Source: Dromaius novaehollandiae (Eukaryota > Chordata > Aves > Casuariiformes > Dromaiidae). Taken from it: a stretch of DNA of 64,000 nt. The DNA is taken from positions 23,899,501 through 23,963,500 of the forward strand of contig NC_088099.1 in the NCBI RefSeq assembly GCF_036370855.1, written 5' to 3'. The notes under the pieces were generated by a model. That model ran no database searches. It saw nothing but the letters and a program-made list of their open reading frames with translations, and had not been told where the DNA came from. Positions 36,501 through 51,500 of this stretch are shown here, in pieces (position 1 is the stretch's first letter; each line of letters starts with the position of its first letter). Position numbers and translations under genes: made by a program.

Positions 36501-39500
36501 GCAGGTCCCAGAAATTGGAATTTCCCCTATAACATAAATATTGGAGAGCCCAATAAATCCAAGTGGTTGAAAACCACTGGCTTAAAATAATGCATGAGGG
36601 TGAGAGCTTTTGACATGTTTTCAGTTTCTGGGGACTGGATACACAAATGTAATTCAGGCATCTTTTATTCAATGCAAGTTGTGTTCTCCCATTGAGGAGG
36701 CAATATATAGTGCACTTGGATGCTCTTTGAGCTTTTACTGCCAACAACAGCCAACAGACTTCAGAAGCAGAGAAAGTTCAGTGAATGAGAACCCTTTTAC
36801 CAGAAAACCATAATAGTCCTTTTGATTTCCACACGACTAGAATGACCTCACAAGCAGTGAGTCTGCACAGGTAGAGTAGTGTATGGTTGCAGATGTGTGA
36901 TTGCAAATCACTGCATAATCTCACAGTGCCTCTGTTTTGCTTGTGGAAAGCAGTGTGTAAGTGGGCACTTAACTGGACAAGTGAGGTTTATATGTAACCG
37001 TACAGACTATTTCACTGTTTCCCTAAGGAGAACTGGCCTAATTTCAAGAAAGCTTCCTTCATCTGTAAGTGCTTTGATGCTATTCGTATTAACAGTATTA
37101 TTGTCTTCAAGCTTACTAAATGAAAAAATGTGAGAGGTCTGACAAGTACGCTGTGATAGCTTCAGTCAAAAGCCTGGAAGTTTTCTAATACCATGGTGTG
37201 AGAGATGTGGCCTTGCTCTTAGAGTTACTCTGTGTTTTACTGATATTGGGATGTGTACTGAATGATATGGATAGATATGCCTTATTATGAGGCTATAAAG
37301 TTAAACAAAAAAGGAAAAAACCTCTCTCCACAAGCATTTAACGCTCGTTAAGAGGCAGAGATGAGCAAGACCACACCCATGAGTCAGAAGGAAAAAAAAC
37401 GATGAAAACAAATGTGGTGCGTTTGCAAAATATATATTGCCTCAGGTAGAGGAGGGACTTTTTCAGGAAGTGATCTGAGGGAGCCAATTGAGTGATAGAC
37501 ACATTACAGAAAAACTCAGGCTTACTTAGCTTAAAATTTGGTGGTAAGCAATGAGATAGAATAGTCTTGGGTATGGGCTGTTTTGCTGAAGAGTTGCTTT
37601 CTCTGTGAATGGTATCCTATTTTTAAAATAACTGAAGTTTTAGTTTTAAAAAAAGCTATTCTATATCTCATGTCATAGACTTTTGAAGGGAGAACACAGA
37701 TGCTAAGCCTACCTGGACCTGTCATCCTGAACCTGGTGCAAGAAAACTGCAGATCTCTGCCCCAGCAGATCAGAGATCTGACACCTCAGAGTGCCTGGCA
37801 GAAAGTGCAGCTCACCTTCCTGCCACCACGCTGTGGCATTGAGGACTAAACTCTGCACTTTGACTTATGTAAGCCTGAAATGGCAAAAGGCAAATCCATG
37901 TGTGTTGCAAAACTCTCTTGCTCCTTTTTTCTTGGAAAATAAAGTCCTACGAGGGAGTAGACATTGTGTTGGTTACTAACGTAAAAAACAAAAACACTCA
38001 GTATTCACCCAATTTTCAGGGAAAGATATGAAGCCACCTTTGAAAATATGTCATTACGTCTGAGTGCCATGTTCTAACTGTAAAACACAGACTGGGTTCC
38101 TTACTACGAGTACTGATAGTCAAAAAGGAGACTACACGTGAAATCATGGGGCTTTCTCTGTGGCATAGCGCAGCACTATGTTAGGATGCCCAAGCTGGTC
38201 TGAGTGCTATGAGCAACTGCATAACTTGTGTTAATGTGGAATCATGTGTGGGCTAAACTTCCTGCTGAGAAGATCTTTTAGGTAGAATTAGAACAAATGC
38301 AGGAGTACCTGCAGCACATTCCTAAAATCAGTACTGCTTAATTGAAATTGTTCTACAGGGAATTCTCCCAAGATGTCACTAATCTCTCAGATCACCTATC
38401 TTTGTTCTTCAGAGCAATCAGTCTGATGATTTCCAAAGCACTGAGGTGACTTAATTGCAAAATAACATCAGTAATTAGTCTTCTTGATGAAAAAGACTGT
38501 TTCTGACAAGGGACAGGAGGCAGAGGATGAAAGGGGGACAAAGTTTTGACATGCATAGGTGAGTTAAGCCCTTCCATCCACAGGCAGGTCATATAACAGG
38601 GTATTCCCATATTGGTTGGCCAATTACATGGCCTTCAGCCAACAAGGGGCTTTAGCAGGAACTCTCCATGTTTCCTGCTCCCTTGATACAGCATGGACTC
38701 TCTTTTGTAGTCCCAAGTTTGTAGTTCTCTAAAGCTCCCTAAATCTGGGAGACGGCGCAAATACTCTGGGAAGAAGCTGAGAGCAGTGCTTCTGAAAGCA
38801 CAACTGGTGCTTTAACCCGCTTCATTGCAGCAGAGGACTGAGATAAAGGATAATGGAAGGGCTTTTAGTATCCCCTTACCTCAAGAGATACGGACTAAAG
38901 GGCAAAGATTCGTCTCACTTGTTTCCTTTCTTTTCCTGCCCCATTACCTTGTCCTGCTGCATTGCAGTGCAAGACTGTGATACTCTTTGAAACTTAATAA
39001 GAGGACAGGGGAACAAGGATTGGTATTATATCAGAGAGCTTTGATCCGGCTTTCCTGTTACCTACACAAAGCCAGCTTCTTCGTTTCAGTTTCTCCGTTA
39101 TGAAATGAAGCTTACAGTGACTATCTCTGCTTTAGCGGAGGTAAAATTACGTAGTCCTTGTTTAAACTGGGTGCACTTCCTTTCTGCTGCCAGAAGAGGT
39201 AGCAGGAGAGCAACTTTTTCCCCTGCTTGGCTGACTGGGTAAGTTCTGGAGCACTGAAAGCATCTTGCAGACAGGAGCAAACTTAAATGCTCCCTGAAGT
39301 AAACTATTGCATTTGAGATTTGTTAAAAATCTCATAGTTCATATTTTAGAAACTCATTTTTCACTTTAAATTGTCATGCACAACACACTACAACACATCC
39401 TTACCTTTTAAATTAAATTACCTGCCTCAAATGGGCAGAATTCTTAGATACTCTTCCCCTAAGTTTCCACAATTCACTGGTGTGTTGTCTTTGCTGTCAG

Positions 39501-42500
39501 TGAGCTTTAGCAGGTTTTGGTCAAATACGTTATGTTTTCTAAACTAAATGGAGAAAATTTGAACAGCCTCTGAAGAGGAAAGGGGAATGGAATATAGGTC
39601 AGCTCTGACCAAGCATGCAGTTGACAAAAAACATGAGCTAGTCTGGCCAGAAGTTGAGCTGATTGTAACAGAACCCAGGTACTGTATAAGGAAAGGATGT
39701 GTTGTGGGACTTGAGAGATTTAGTTACACGAAAAAATCATTAACTGTAAAGATGGTAAGATTCTGGGGGAATTCTGTAATAAAACAGAATTTGCATCTCA
39801 AGAGAAAGTGCTGAGGGAGAAGTTCATTGTACTTTTAAATGCTGACACATTTCAGTCAGCTGCCAGTATGCCAGTATGACCTTATCTGGAACCTCGCAGT
39901 TCATGTGTAGCATTCTGGTTTATAACAGACCTCTGTGGGTTTCTCTTAGAAGTCTCAATCTTATCTAAGAAAGGGGAAAAATACCCTTCACTGTATTAGT
40001 TCAGGCTCTGAGATGTCAATTAATTTTTGTTCAGATTGTACTTAGGCAAAAAATCCTATTGGGTTTGATAATTCCTTTTGCTTGATTCATGGAATGAAAG
40101 TCCAAATAAGGATCCCTAGGTTATGATTTATTAAACTAAAAGAACTCCTATGAATACAATCTAGGCACAATTAAGAAATATAAATCCATGTTTGCACAAT
40201 CAGATCAGTTTAAAAATAGAAGCAACTCTTCTCATCATCCAAGGAATTTGGATGTCCTTACTGTCTCAAAACACTAGAAGCCTTTTTTTTCCCCAGCGTT
40301 AACACTGAAGGCAATTGCTTGGTTTGGTTCCCTAGATTGTATTTTGTGTCTCTGTGGAAGGCCTAATATGAATGATCCTGTGACTGTTACTGACTTATCT
40401 TTGGTTAGCAATGTGTGGTACCATTTGAAACTTTTATGATACTGAAACCAAAAAATGACACCCTGCCTTGGTGATAGGGGTGCCAAGACAATCTCTTCCT
40501 TCAGTTCTGGAATATGGGACCGTGTATCCCAGTACAAACCACTCCTACTCCAGCTTCCCTCCTGTGAGCCATGACCCTAAACGTTCAGCAGAACTGATTT
40601 CAAAGTTAAATTGGGTTGCTCAGAGCATTGTGTAGTCAACTATCCAAGGATGGAGATGCCACAACCTCTGTGGTAATCTGTCCCAGTGCTTAATCACCTT
40701 CACTGTGAAGAATTTTTTTCGTATATATAATCAGAATTTCCCTTGCTGCAACTTGTGTCTGTTGCCTCTTGTCCTTTTGCTGCATATCTCAAAGAAGAGT
40801 CTGTCTCTGTTTTCGCTCTACCTATTAGGTATGGATGTCGTGCAATCAGATCCTCCTTTATTTTCTCTTCTCTAGGCTAAACAACTCCAACTCTTATCTG
40901 ATGACCCAAAACTGTATATAATGTTCCAGATGTCACCTCCCATGTACCAAGTAGAGGGAGATAATCACTTTCCTTGACCTGTATGTATATATTTATATAA
41001 ATATAAATGCTTGTTATGTTTATATATTTTATCCATATAATATATAAATATGTATAAATCAAAGTGATTATTCCCCTCCACTCTGCCTATATCTAGTTAT
41101 ATATAAATATATGTAATATATATTACCTCTTATATTCTCCCTCTCTCTTTTATATAGATGCACAGATACATATATACACATGTACATATGCATATGTCAA
41201 AATGGGTATTTGAAGGCATTTGCCATCTTGGATGTAGTCTGGATAGGTACAGATTGCTGGGCTGGTTATAAGTGAGCCTGCTGCAGATGCCCAGTTCATG
41301 GTCTTCTATGTTTATCCGTTCCAGTACGTACACACAAACACACACACACAGAGCACATAAAGATAATACTTTTTAAAGTTTCTGAAGAGTGAAAACTGAC
41401 TTGAAAGAGTTGCAGATTATTATATTGCTGGATTTGTTACTTTGATTAGGAACATTGTTTTCCTGTGTTAATTTTGAGAAAAAAAAATCCTGATTTGCTT
41501 TTGTTTATTTGAGTGTTTTCAAATTATAAGTGTTGCATTTTTTAATTTTAGTTTTCAAGAACTGAATGAACCACAATGAACCACTTTTAGTGTTTGTATG
41601 TACATCTATTTAGTATGCAGATCCTGATTAATACACACAAAGAAATGCTTGTAAGGGCAGTGTTTGTTTGGTGCCTGTTTAACAGTTCATAATGTGCTCG
41701 CTCAGTGAGTGAGATGAGACCAATCCCTTTAGAAACAGCCAAATTTAGTCTAATGTGTCTAAACGATGGATTTTCACTTGCCCTCACTCCAGGCTCAGAC
41801 TTTAATTCCTAAAAATGAATCCTTTCATTGTTGTTCTTATATGGGTTTGCATTTTACTATCTGGATTCAAATTTTTCTATTTCTCAAGCTGCTGCTTTGG
41901 CAGCTTAAGAGACCACTTTCCTTGCTCAAGCAAATCTTCCAGTGAAGGAAATGGACGGTCGTCATGACATGCAAGTACTATAGGAATAGGCACTGCAGCT
42001 TGGACTGCGTTTGTAGCTGATAATAAAGCAGCAGAGACTTGACTGATCATAGCATACATCTCTTTCTGAAGCTGTCTTCCATGACCCAGCTAACTACAGT
42101 ACTACTCTGAGCTAGTATGCACCTACACCTGCCTATGCAGAATAATATGTGCCCTTGGGTAGCTCAGGGCTAGACAATTGGGCCCCACTGGCAAGGTGGG
42201 TGAAGGAACACTGATTTTGGGAATCATGTTTCGCTATCTCCAGAGCTTCTTCAAAGCTGGATTGTGGGATAGTACCACTGTACAGGAGACTTTAGACTCC
42301 TGCAGCAGAAAATGAGATGCTTTTGGGCCACCAAAATGTGATTTAAGGATGTCTTTGCACCTAAATGGTAGACTTAGTAACTCTGTGCTCCTTAAATACT
42401 TTGGGTTAGCTTGGCCTCAGGCTGCAATACAATCTTAGCCAGTATAATTAAGAGGGACTCCAGGGCTGGGTTTCAGGCCAAATTTGCGAGTCATTCAGAC

Positions 42501-45500
42501 TGTTGGCCATCTGGAACAGCTCCTGGGCTGGCTCTGAAGCAGTCCAGCTGGTAGTCAGGCACTGCCTGCACCATGCTGCGGACAGGCTCAGGCGTTGTGT
42601 GCCCAGCCCAGCTGCTGCCTTGAATCCTAGCTATCCTTGCACTAGTGTCACGTATCATGATACAAGATAGTCTGGATTCCTTCTTGAAAGGGGCCAGGCT
42701 TTCTCCTCCAGAAGAGAAAAAGACATTTTCATACAGCCTGAATTCCAGGCAAGTTTGAGCTGCTCACAGAGGTATAGCTTCGCTTATGGGTGAGGCAGAG
42801 TGTACACATTGCCTATGGCCCTCAGGTCCCACATAAATAACACAGGAAGGATATTTCTCTGTCTTAAGGATATTGTGAGGATACATGCATGGAATTTTTT
42901 GAAACACTGGGATAATAGTTTTGACGGATGTAACAAAGACAGAAATAACAACTTTGTTGTTTTGAGATACCTGAACGGGGATTTATCCAAGTAAACAAAC
43001 CGCTTTTATCTGAGTCCAGTTTAAGCTGGTTGTCTTTGGCTCTCTACAGTTAGTGAAAAAATTAGGTACTTCTACGCCATGATACTTCTGACCTTCTCAG
43101 ATGTTTGCTTTAGGATGCCCTACATTATACCCTCAGCTGTAAATGGAGTCTGGATGACTAGCTCAGAAACGGACATTTAGAGTGTCTTTAGTCAGAAGCT
43201 TGTTGTCTAATTGAGTGCGGTCAGTGCACAATAATGACAGTCCATGTATATCTATACAAGTTCATTGTATACATACCTTCATTTTGGTAAAGTTATAGGG
43301 GAAGCGGTTGCTGTTTTAGAGTGATTTGACATACTCATTGGGTGTTATATACAAAAGACTGAGCTGTATTTTAAGACACAACCTTAGAAATTGGGCAGAC
43401 GACTCCATAGCTCCAGCAAGGATCCAGAAAAAAGGTGATTAGAGAGTTTTTGGGAAAGATTTTTCTAGGGAAAAAGCTGTTTTGATTATACCAATTTGGG
43501 TGTCAGTAGTATTTTACTGATTATTTTATAATGAAAATTGCATGCCACATGATGAAGGATTCATACTACACCATAGACCACTAATGGGGGGGGGGGGGGT
43601 TCTTGCAGCTCTACTGGTAAATTCAGCTATGGTTTTTGTAAATCCTGCAGAAACTTTTATCCTAGCCATTATCTTGTGTTTGATTCCAGAGGACCACTAC
43701 ATGCAAACAGTTGTCCTAGTTTTAAAACCTAACTTCTTGCATTTGAGTATACTTTGCCAGGAGAAAAGTATGCTGTTTTGATTGAAAATGTAAGTTCTTT
43801 TCAGGTTAGAGAACTGGTCATGAGGATCCTTGGAGCCAGGCTAGCATCGGCTTCTGTAAGCCAACCATGGCTGATTTTCAAGCTTCAAAAGCTTTGTTTC
43901 TATCAAGATCTCATCTGTGGATTGATCACGTTCAGATCTGCTGAAGCATTAAAAGAAGAAAAAAGAAGCCTTTAAAGTTTGAAAGGGTCTGGCTTCACTG
44001 CAAAAATTAATCAAAAGTGGTGTTGCCAGCAACAAGGTAGAAGTTGGCAGCTCCTACAAGGCAGTGTGTGTCAAAGTCATTGTCTCCCGCACTCTTAAAA
44101 TTTAGGCCTAACTTAAGTAAAATGCATTTTAAAAATGAATATTTGTAGAGTAATTTTATATTATTCATCCTGGGTTTTGAAGATCTAAATATTTCTGAAA
44201 TGTGCATCTCTTTTGTGAGTGCTCTAAGCATGGGTTTCCATATGAGCAGCACAGAAATGCATATTTGTATGAAGGAAGAAATTTTCCCAGAGATTTTTCA
44301 AACTCTCACAGATTCATTCTCATTCAATTTTGTTCCATGCTTACTGGAAAAATACAGAGCTAGAACCCTTTATTTTCCAAATATAAAGGATTTTTCTTTC
44401 TAATTCAGTTTATATTTGTAACATTTGTGCAGTTACCATGTGCTGAGGTAACTAGTGATACAACATCCTGGAAAAGAACACAGATATCTCCTCCGTCCCC
44501 ATCTGGCAAATTCCAGAAAGTGTTGGCTTTTTAAAGGTGACAATTATAGCAGCTGCATTTTCCTCTAGTTTTTAAAAATGTATCTAAATCTGTACAATAT
44601 AATAGGACTTTTTTTTTTTACATTCTAAGGTAGACAGTGTATGTTTTTATTTTCCCTTAAGGTGAATAAAAAGAATTGATTCTTGTGAAATCCCCCTTGA
44701 TAGGAACCAGAAACAAACATAAGGGAGTGCAGATACAAGGGGAAAGGAGTAATACCCTGCTTATATATAAATTGAGAAGTTCATTAGGAATGACTGGTAA
44801 GGAAAGAGCATAGCTCAGAAACATATGGGAAATCAGTTTACTTCAGAGAACTGAGGGCGAAAGGAAGGGATGTCTGCTCTTTATTAAAACCTGAAATGCA
44901 TTATAATTGGCCTGAGTCTTTACCCAGATGGCTTCTCTTAATGCTGACATCTGCAAGAGTGTATATAAAGCAATGTTAAGAAGCTGTGTCTTGTGGCAGT
45001 GTGTACACATGTAATTCAGTTAAAAACTAAGTCCTTTGCTATCTGTAATGCTGATTCTTGAATGGGCATGCTGAGAAATTTCATTTGTTTGACAAAAGCT
45101 AATTATAGTACATGCTTTTTTCACATGAAAAATTTCTATCACTCATGAAAAAAGTTTTTAGATATTTTCACTCATTTTTGTAGAGATTCTTGTTCATTCT
45201 CCGTCATAAATTCCAGGTAAACATTTTGTGTGGGAAAGGCAGGGTTTCTTTTTAGATTACTTTGTTCTGAAATTTAAATGTAGTTATTTTGAATATTCAC
45301 ATGTGGATTTCGGTGAGGCATTTTTCACTGACTAGTGAAAAGCTTAAATGATATTAAAATGGCCATTCATATTAAAGTAATAGGAAGATGACAGTGGATG
45401 TTGTATAATTAATATATCCATTAGTCTGTTCGCTTGTATCTGTAATTCACAGAGTAGTACTTTTTTAAATAAGCTGTCAACATACTGCTTCTTTCTTTGT

Positions 45501-48500
45501 CAGACAACAGGAAAATCAAAGTCAATGGCACCAGGGAACCTATTGAGTTTAAGACAAATCAGTGGTTTGGGGCAACAGTCAAAGCTCATAAAGAAAAAGT
45601 TGTGGTAAGTCTTATGCATTCGGTATTCATTTGGAGATAATGCTTATCTTTTTTCCAATGTATATTTCTAATAGATCTCTGTGTGTAGATTATAGACAGA
45701 ACTCTATGCTTTAGATTATGCATAAGTTATAAAACAGATGCTGTATATAACTCAGAAAATAAAAACACTCTATAAAATCAGGTTGAGCTGAACACTTGAA
45801 GATGATCCTTCTGGCATGTCAAACTAGCAGAATGCCATTTTATTGGCTATGGAAGCAGATGATGATTTTTTAACAGAAAATGGAAATCTTTTTTGAAATA
45901 CAGAGTAACTGTGGTTGCTATATGCTTAAAATTTTTTTTATTATGAAATTTTATGAGTAATGTTAAATGCAGAATTACCTAACAGAAGACAAGAATCCAT
46001 GCTGCAGATCAATAAATAAGACGTCTTTCGTCTCATTCATGTTCTTTAGAACAGCTGTGTCACAGTCTTGGTAAAAAAAGCTCCGAATCAGAGGACTGCT
46101 GTCAGAGCACAGTGTCTATATTCCAGTTTCACAGAGCATTTTCCCTGTACTGATAGAGGACCCCAGCATGGGTATTCATGCTGTTGTTTTGGGTTCGCTC
46201 TTAGGCCAGGTAGTTTTACTACTTATTAAGGTAGTGGTCATGTTGCTTATACACAGACATTTTATATTTACAATTTATGCACTAAAATTTACATTGAAAA
46301 GATCGCTAAAGGTGTTGTGATATGAATCATTAGTTTGGTAGTATTTTATTACTTTTACAATTCCAAAGCAATAACTTTTGTCTTGGGATTTGTTTAACTG
46401 TTTCAGTTATTAGTTAATGGGAACAAGTATCTAAAGAAAGTGCTTTCTCTTAAGTAGTATGTCTTGTTAACCCTAGAGAAGGATTTTGACATGAAATAGG
46501 TAATGAATAGAACATCACCCTCATCTGTTAAAGAACTAGCATATACTGGTTATTCCCTGTCACTTGTATTGATGTTATCACAGCCCTCAAATTTCATGTG
46601 TAGTGCCTTCATATACCTCTCTTTGGTACATGCACTTTTTTATTTAAAAGTTAATTTAACAAAGAAGATACTTGTAAGAGTAAATATTCTGTCACTTTTT
46701 CTTAATTGTCAGTGTAAAAATTCTAAAAATAGCTGAGTTTTTTTCATTTTGTGCACTCTACTAAACAAATTCATGAACCAAAATAGCATAGTTCTTTACC
46801 ACAATTCAACGAGCCTTAATCAAATGAGCAGTGAGAAAAACTCATCAGCAATTGATGTGCTGTGTCCATACTAAGCAAACTTTGTTTTGCTTCTCATAAC
46901 TCTTCTCAGGCTTTCTGAAACACGGATAGAGTCAACACTTTCCAGGCAAAAGCTTGAAGAGTAAAGCTAGAAAACCTTATGTTTAGGCTTTGTAGACTGC
47001 AAGGAGAAAAAGGAAACATGTCATGAAGTTGTTAGAGTTGTTTTTTTGCTACAAATGCAATAGTAAACAGCATTAGTTCAATGTTTATGATTACATATAA
47101 TTCCTATTTCAATCCATTTTGTTCAATGCACCTAAAATCACCCTCACAGGACATGTATTCCTCTTTGCTGCACTGTGGTTTTGCTCTTTGGTACGTTTTA
47201 GTCTGTAAGCTGATCTAGGCAGGGGCATGTCTCAGAGTCTTACAAGTCCTTAAAGTGAAGTTCCAGAAGCTCTGAGTAGCACAGTGGTTCATTCAGCTGG
47301 AACTGACTTCAGAATGAAGACTTATATAGTGCTGTGAATAACAACAGTGCCTTGCCACAGGTACACAGGTTTCTCATTGGAAAAGTAAGACATGGACATA
47401 AATAGAAAATTTGTCTGTACCTTACAGAGGCCAGGTTGTAGGGAGAAGTAATATCTCCCCCCTCAAAAGCAAATGAAAAGTTTCAGGGCACAGTAACCTT
47501 TGGAGAATGACTTACACACTTGAAAGCTTACCTGTTTTATTTTTCCAGTTACTTGAATTACTTTCAAAAAAGATGCTGCCTCTCCCTGAACACATCGTAT
47601 ATCTTTTATCCTTAGACTGTCATGTTTGTAACACTACTACCATAACACAGGAGATAAAATACTAGTTCACTAGCCAGACTTATTTAGCAAAAACCTGCTT
47701 ACTGTCAGCCAAACCTTACATGTTAAGTACGGAAGACTGGAGAAGACTTACTCCCCAACTACTGAATGCATTATAGCCATATCATCTCCCTAAAGATGTG
47801 AACCAGGGATTCGTTTACTGATAGACCATGATTGCGATAGAAATACGACATCTCAACAAATGTCCTTCCGCTCAGTAAAGCAGAAATACAGCGGTTCTTC
47901 TGCAACAACTATTGTGTTAGGAATCTGCAGGACAGAAGTAGGGACCTCTTTACCCAAATGTACGTGATCTACAGCTTGAATTATGGGATCAAATCCTGTG
48001 CCGTGAGCAGTAATGGAGCAAGCATACTGTGCATGCAGCAGGCTGGGGGAGAATGTATAAGATATACTTAACTGTTAGTTGTACTCCCTGTTGAATTTCA
48101 CCTGCTACGGGCTAGAAGTGTAAGGTTAGACTATGTTTTTCAGGTTATGATTTCATTGTAAGAAGTAATGGTCCTGCATTTGCTTCTATCAATATGTTAT
48201 CATCATTTCTACATGAATGATAGAATACCAGAGAGAGCCCTTGTAAATTGTTTAATAAAAAGTACATCTGCCACATGCTTGAGTGTATGAAAGGTATGTG
48301 TGACATGGTTCCTGTTTCGATAGGCTTGTGCTCCCTTATATCACTGGAGGACTCTTAAAGATAGCCCTGAGAAGGACCCCGTTGGCACCTGCTATGTTGC
48401 AATTCAGAACTTCAGTGCCTATGCTGAATACTCACCTTGTCGCAACAGTAAGTATTAATAGGAACCATCCTGCATTGGAGGAATTGATATTGCATTCAGT

Positions 48501-51500
48501 GTTTTCATCTTTTCAATCTTGGTGCAGTGAAAATTGCTACATGACATTATTGCATTGAAGAAGGGTTTAAAGGAAAAATAGCATTAAATTATATGTCTGC
48601 AATTGGATGCTTTATCATATAATTGAAAGAGGATGAATTAAGTAAATTGAATTCATGCAGTTTTAGTGATGTGATATAATTGGTTCAATTTAAATGGCTT
48701 TATAATGTAGCAAATAGTTCTAGATAAGAACCAGACAGCATTTTAAATCAATTACTCACGCTTTTGCTGAGTATAAATCTCCCGTCACAGGATTACCATC
48801 TGAAGACCAGACCCCGCACAGAAACACAAGCCTGTATCACCACTCATGCCAGTATCACCCACAGTGGCTCATTTGTACAGGACTTCCAGCATGGAAGAAA
48901 GCCACACACATTAACACTGCTGTTCCACAGTCCTCTCTGTAATATTCAGAGGATGTGTATCTCCTCTCCACTTGTGGTATCTATCTCTGGGCCTTACTCC
49001 CTGGGGAATAGGAAAAAAACAGTACATGTAGTTAGACCCAAGCTCAGCTACCTAGAAGTCTGCAGAAAATGCCACACATCAGATCAATCATTCATTCTGT
49101 TCAGCATCCTGTCTCCAAGCATTTATCATTATTATTAATACTGCTACTCTCATTACCTCGCCACTCCGATGACTTTCCTGAGCTTTGGAGTGGACTAGGC
49201 ATATAGCAGTTACTGCACTCACAGATCAGAGAATTGTTCTTTCAGTTACTTTCCTAAAGGTAATGTGTGCAAGATAGCAGGTATGATGGGCTTACCTATC
49301 CCTTCCAGGGGAGACCTCCACAGCAGAGCTGTGATGATGTTCAATTTAGCTGGGTGGGGTAGCTATTTAAAGTTGTACATGCTAGGCAATAGCGTGAGAA
49401 GTCTGGGCACAGTTCCTTGTCAAGATACCAATTTTACAGAGAACCTGCTGAGGCAGCTAGTGTTCTTGCCATGTGCACATGGGCTAGTTTCACAGTGCAC
49501 CTTCTAACTGTTACTCTACTGCAAACTGTGCTCCTGACTTGAAATTTTTCATGGATCATTTTGCCAAGAAAGTAACAGGCATTTTAAAGAAAAATGTAGA
49601 CATTTACTCCAGACAATTAAGAGGTGTACTTCCTGTGAAGACCTAGAGACAGCATCATACCATGTCGCTGTATTTTCCGGACATCTGATAGGTGTGTGAT
49701 AATGTAGCCCAGTGATGCTTTCCATGGTCTATCAGAAAATTTGCACACCTAAAGCAACTAAGACATTTGCATATACATTCAGTGTTACTCTGTGGCTTTC
49801 CTTTTCTTACATTGTAGTGTAGCTCTACACTGAGTTGTGCTACCATTTCTTCCTTTCATAGCCTAATCCTTATGCCTGAATGGACAGGTACAGAAAGAAG
49901 CTGAATCTGTAAGAAATGATGCCCATAAAATCTGTTTCATTTACTGCTGATGACTCACTGTGGCTTTTGGAAAGGCTGATACCATTTGAAAAGTTCCAGT
50001 GGCCATTCCTACTCTCAGTTTCCTAATCTTACAGACTTCAGTGCTCTAGTATTCATATGAAAGCCCTAAAATGGGTGCCAACACAGTTTATACAATTATA
50101 TAAGAATTTCTACTTTCTATACATTTGGATACTAGACATAAAAATGGCAGAAGCAGGAAGGATGGGTTTGCATATATAAATGTGCATCCAAAATATTATA
50201 TTATCCTTCAGTCCTTATTTAGCCAATGTATTAAAGGACTGGGCTTCATGAAGGACACATACCCTTCTCCCTCACCATGATACAGATAACCAACATGTTG
50301 TCTGAGCATTGACCCATGCTGACACCATCCACCATGTAAGCATTTTTTTGAGAGTGCCTTAGTAAACATTTATTTCTGTGTTTATGGCAGTGCAAGCTAT
50401 GGCAGCCATTCTAGGATTTCTTGTTCTGTTGTTTATTTTCATATCTGCAGTCAAATTCAAACTGAATCCTTGGTACCTGTGACAAGGGACCTTCCTTGAC
50501 AATGAGAGGAGAAAGTCCCAAGTAACTGATCCCATTTTTCAAAATCTTCGTGGGGGAGCTGCATGGTCAGGGTCCTATAAAAGGCCGTAATTTGTTCTGC
50601 CTCTCCTAAAAAGGACTACACATTCCTTTCACCTATTTTGGTACTTCTGCATTTATAGCCTTATTGCTCTAAGAGTGTTTAAGCTGTCTTTTGCATGCAC
50701 TGCAAAATCAATAAGATGCTTTTACCTTTGTAATTGCAGGCAATGCAGATCCTGAAGGACAAGGCTTTTGTCAAGCAGGTTTCAGCTTAGATTTTTACAA
50801 GGTGAGATTTTGCTTCTGAAATTCTGTGACCAAACGTACTTTTGATGTATCCCGAATGTTCACACACTGTCCCAGTGATCCAGAGTTTATCCCCATGCTT
50901 GTGCATGTGAAAACTTTCATGAAGCTGTTGCAAGTTCTTTCCTTCTTTGCAAACTTCAAACTTTCTGGTTTAATTAACGAAGGAAAGACTGTTATCAGCA
51001 CCTATTTGGTGGAACAGCACTCCAGTTTAACTCTCTTCAGTCTCTCTAAGTTTGGGCAGTTGCGTTCTGGCACAGGTGGTTCAAGAATTATCTGTGCTTC
51101 TGTTTCTGTGTGCCCCACTGAAGTTGCTTTCCAGAGACCTGACTTTCAGGAAGTAGTGGGCAGCAACCAGCTAGTTTTTAAAGTCAAAATAGTTTATATG
51201 AGCATGTATTTGGAGGCAAACTAACCATTGAGTAAGACTGGTCTTTTGTGGAGGTTATGGAGGGAGGGCTTAAGGGAAATACCCAGTTGAATATACCAAC
51301 AAGATGCTCCAATAGCAATATTGTGGGTCAAAGAATAAACATTGCAGCTACTGTTATTATCTATGCCATTATTACACCACCAGCAGCCTACATGTATTTG
51401 ATTATTACAACTGTTTTTAGTGTTGTGGAGCTACATTCCTACTCACATTCTTAATTGCTGAGGAAGAAAGGCCTCAATTTAAGTCAGACATAAACCTATT

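Larger units (their letters stand above)
33781..45503 (+). other. ITGA8: ITGA8 intron 2, 11.7 kb
   Basis: This is the longest ITGA8 intron visible, with a GTAAGT donor and a TTCTTTGTCAG acceptor. It holds a MIR-like SINE relic (35.57-35.99 kb), an old CR1 with an inverted CR1 piece and AT-rich spacer (40.6-41.1 kb), a CA run (41.33 kb) and a G14 run (43.59 kb). I see no supported coding exon among its short ORFs. Enhancers are possible but cannot be identified from the sequence. Confidence 0.88.

Noticed and set aside
36540..36600. GTGGTTGAAAACCACTGG near 36,573 as a DNA-transposon terminal motif
   Set aside because: It is a short palindromic phrase seen in several old repeats. I could not find a partner terminus or target-site duplication.
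48764..49138. 124-codon + strand ORF in ITGA8 intron 4 as a possible alternative exon
   Set aside because: Exon 4 joins exon 5 directly with the expected protein. No similarity or good splice sites support inclusion.
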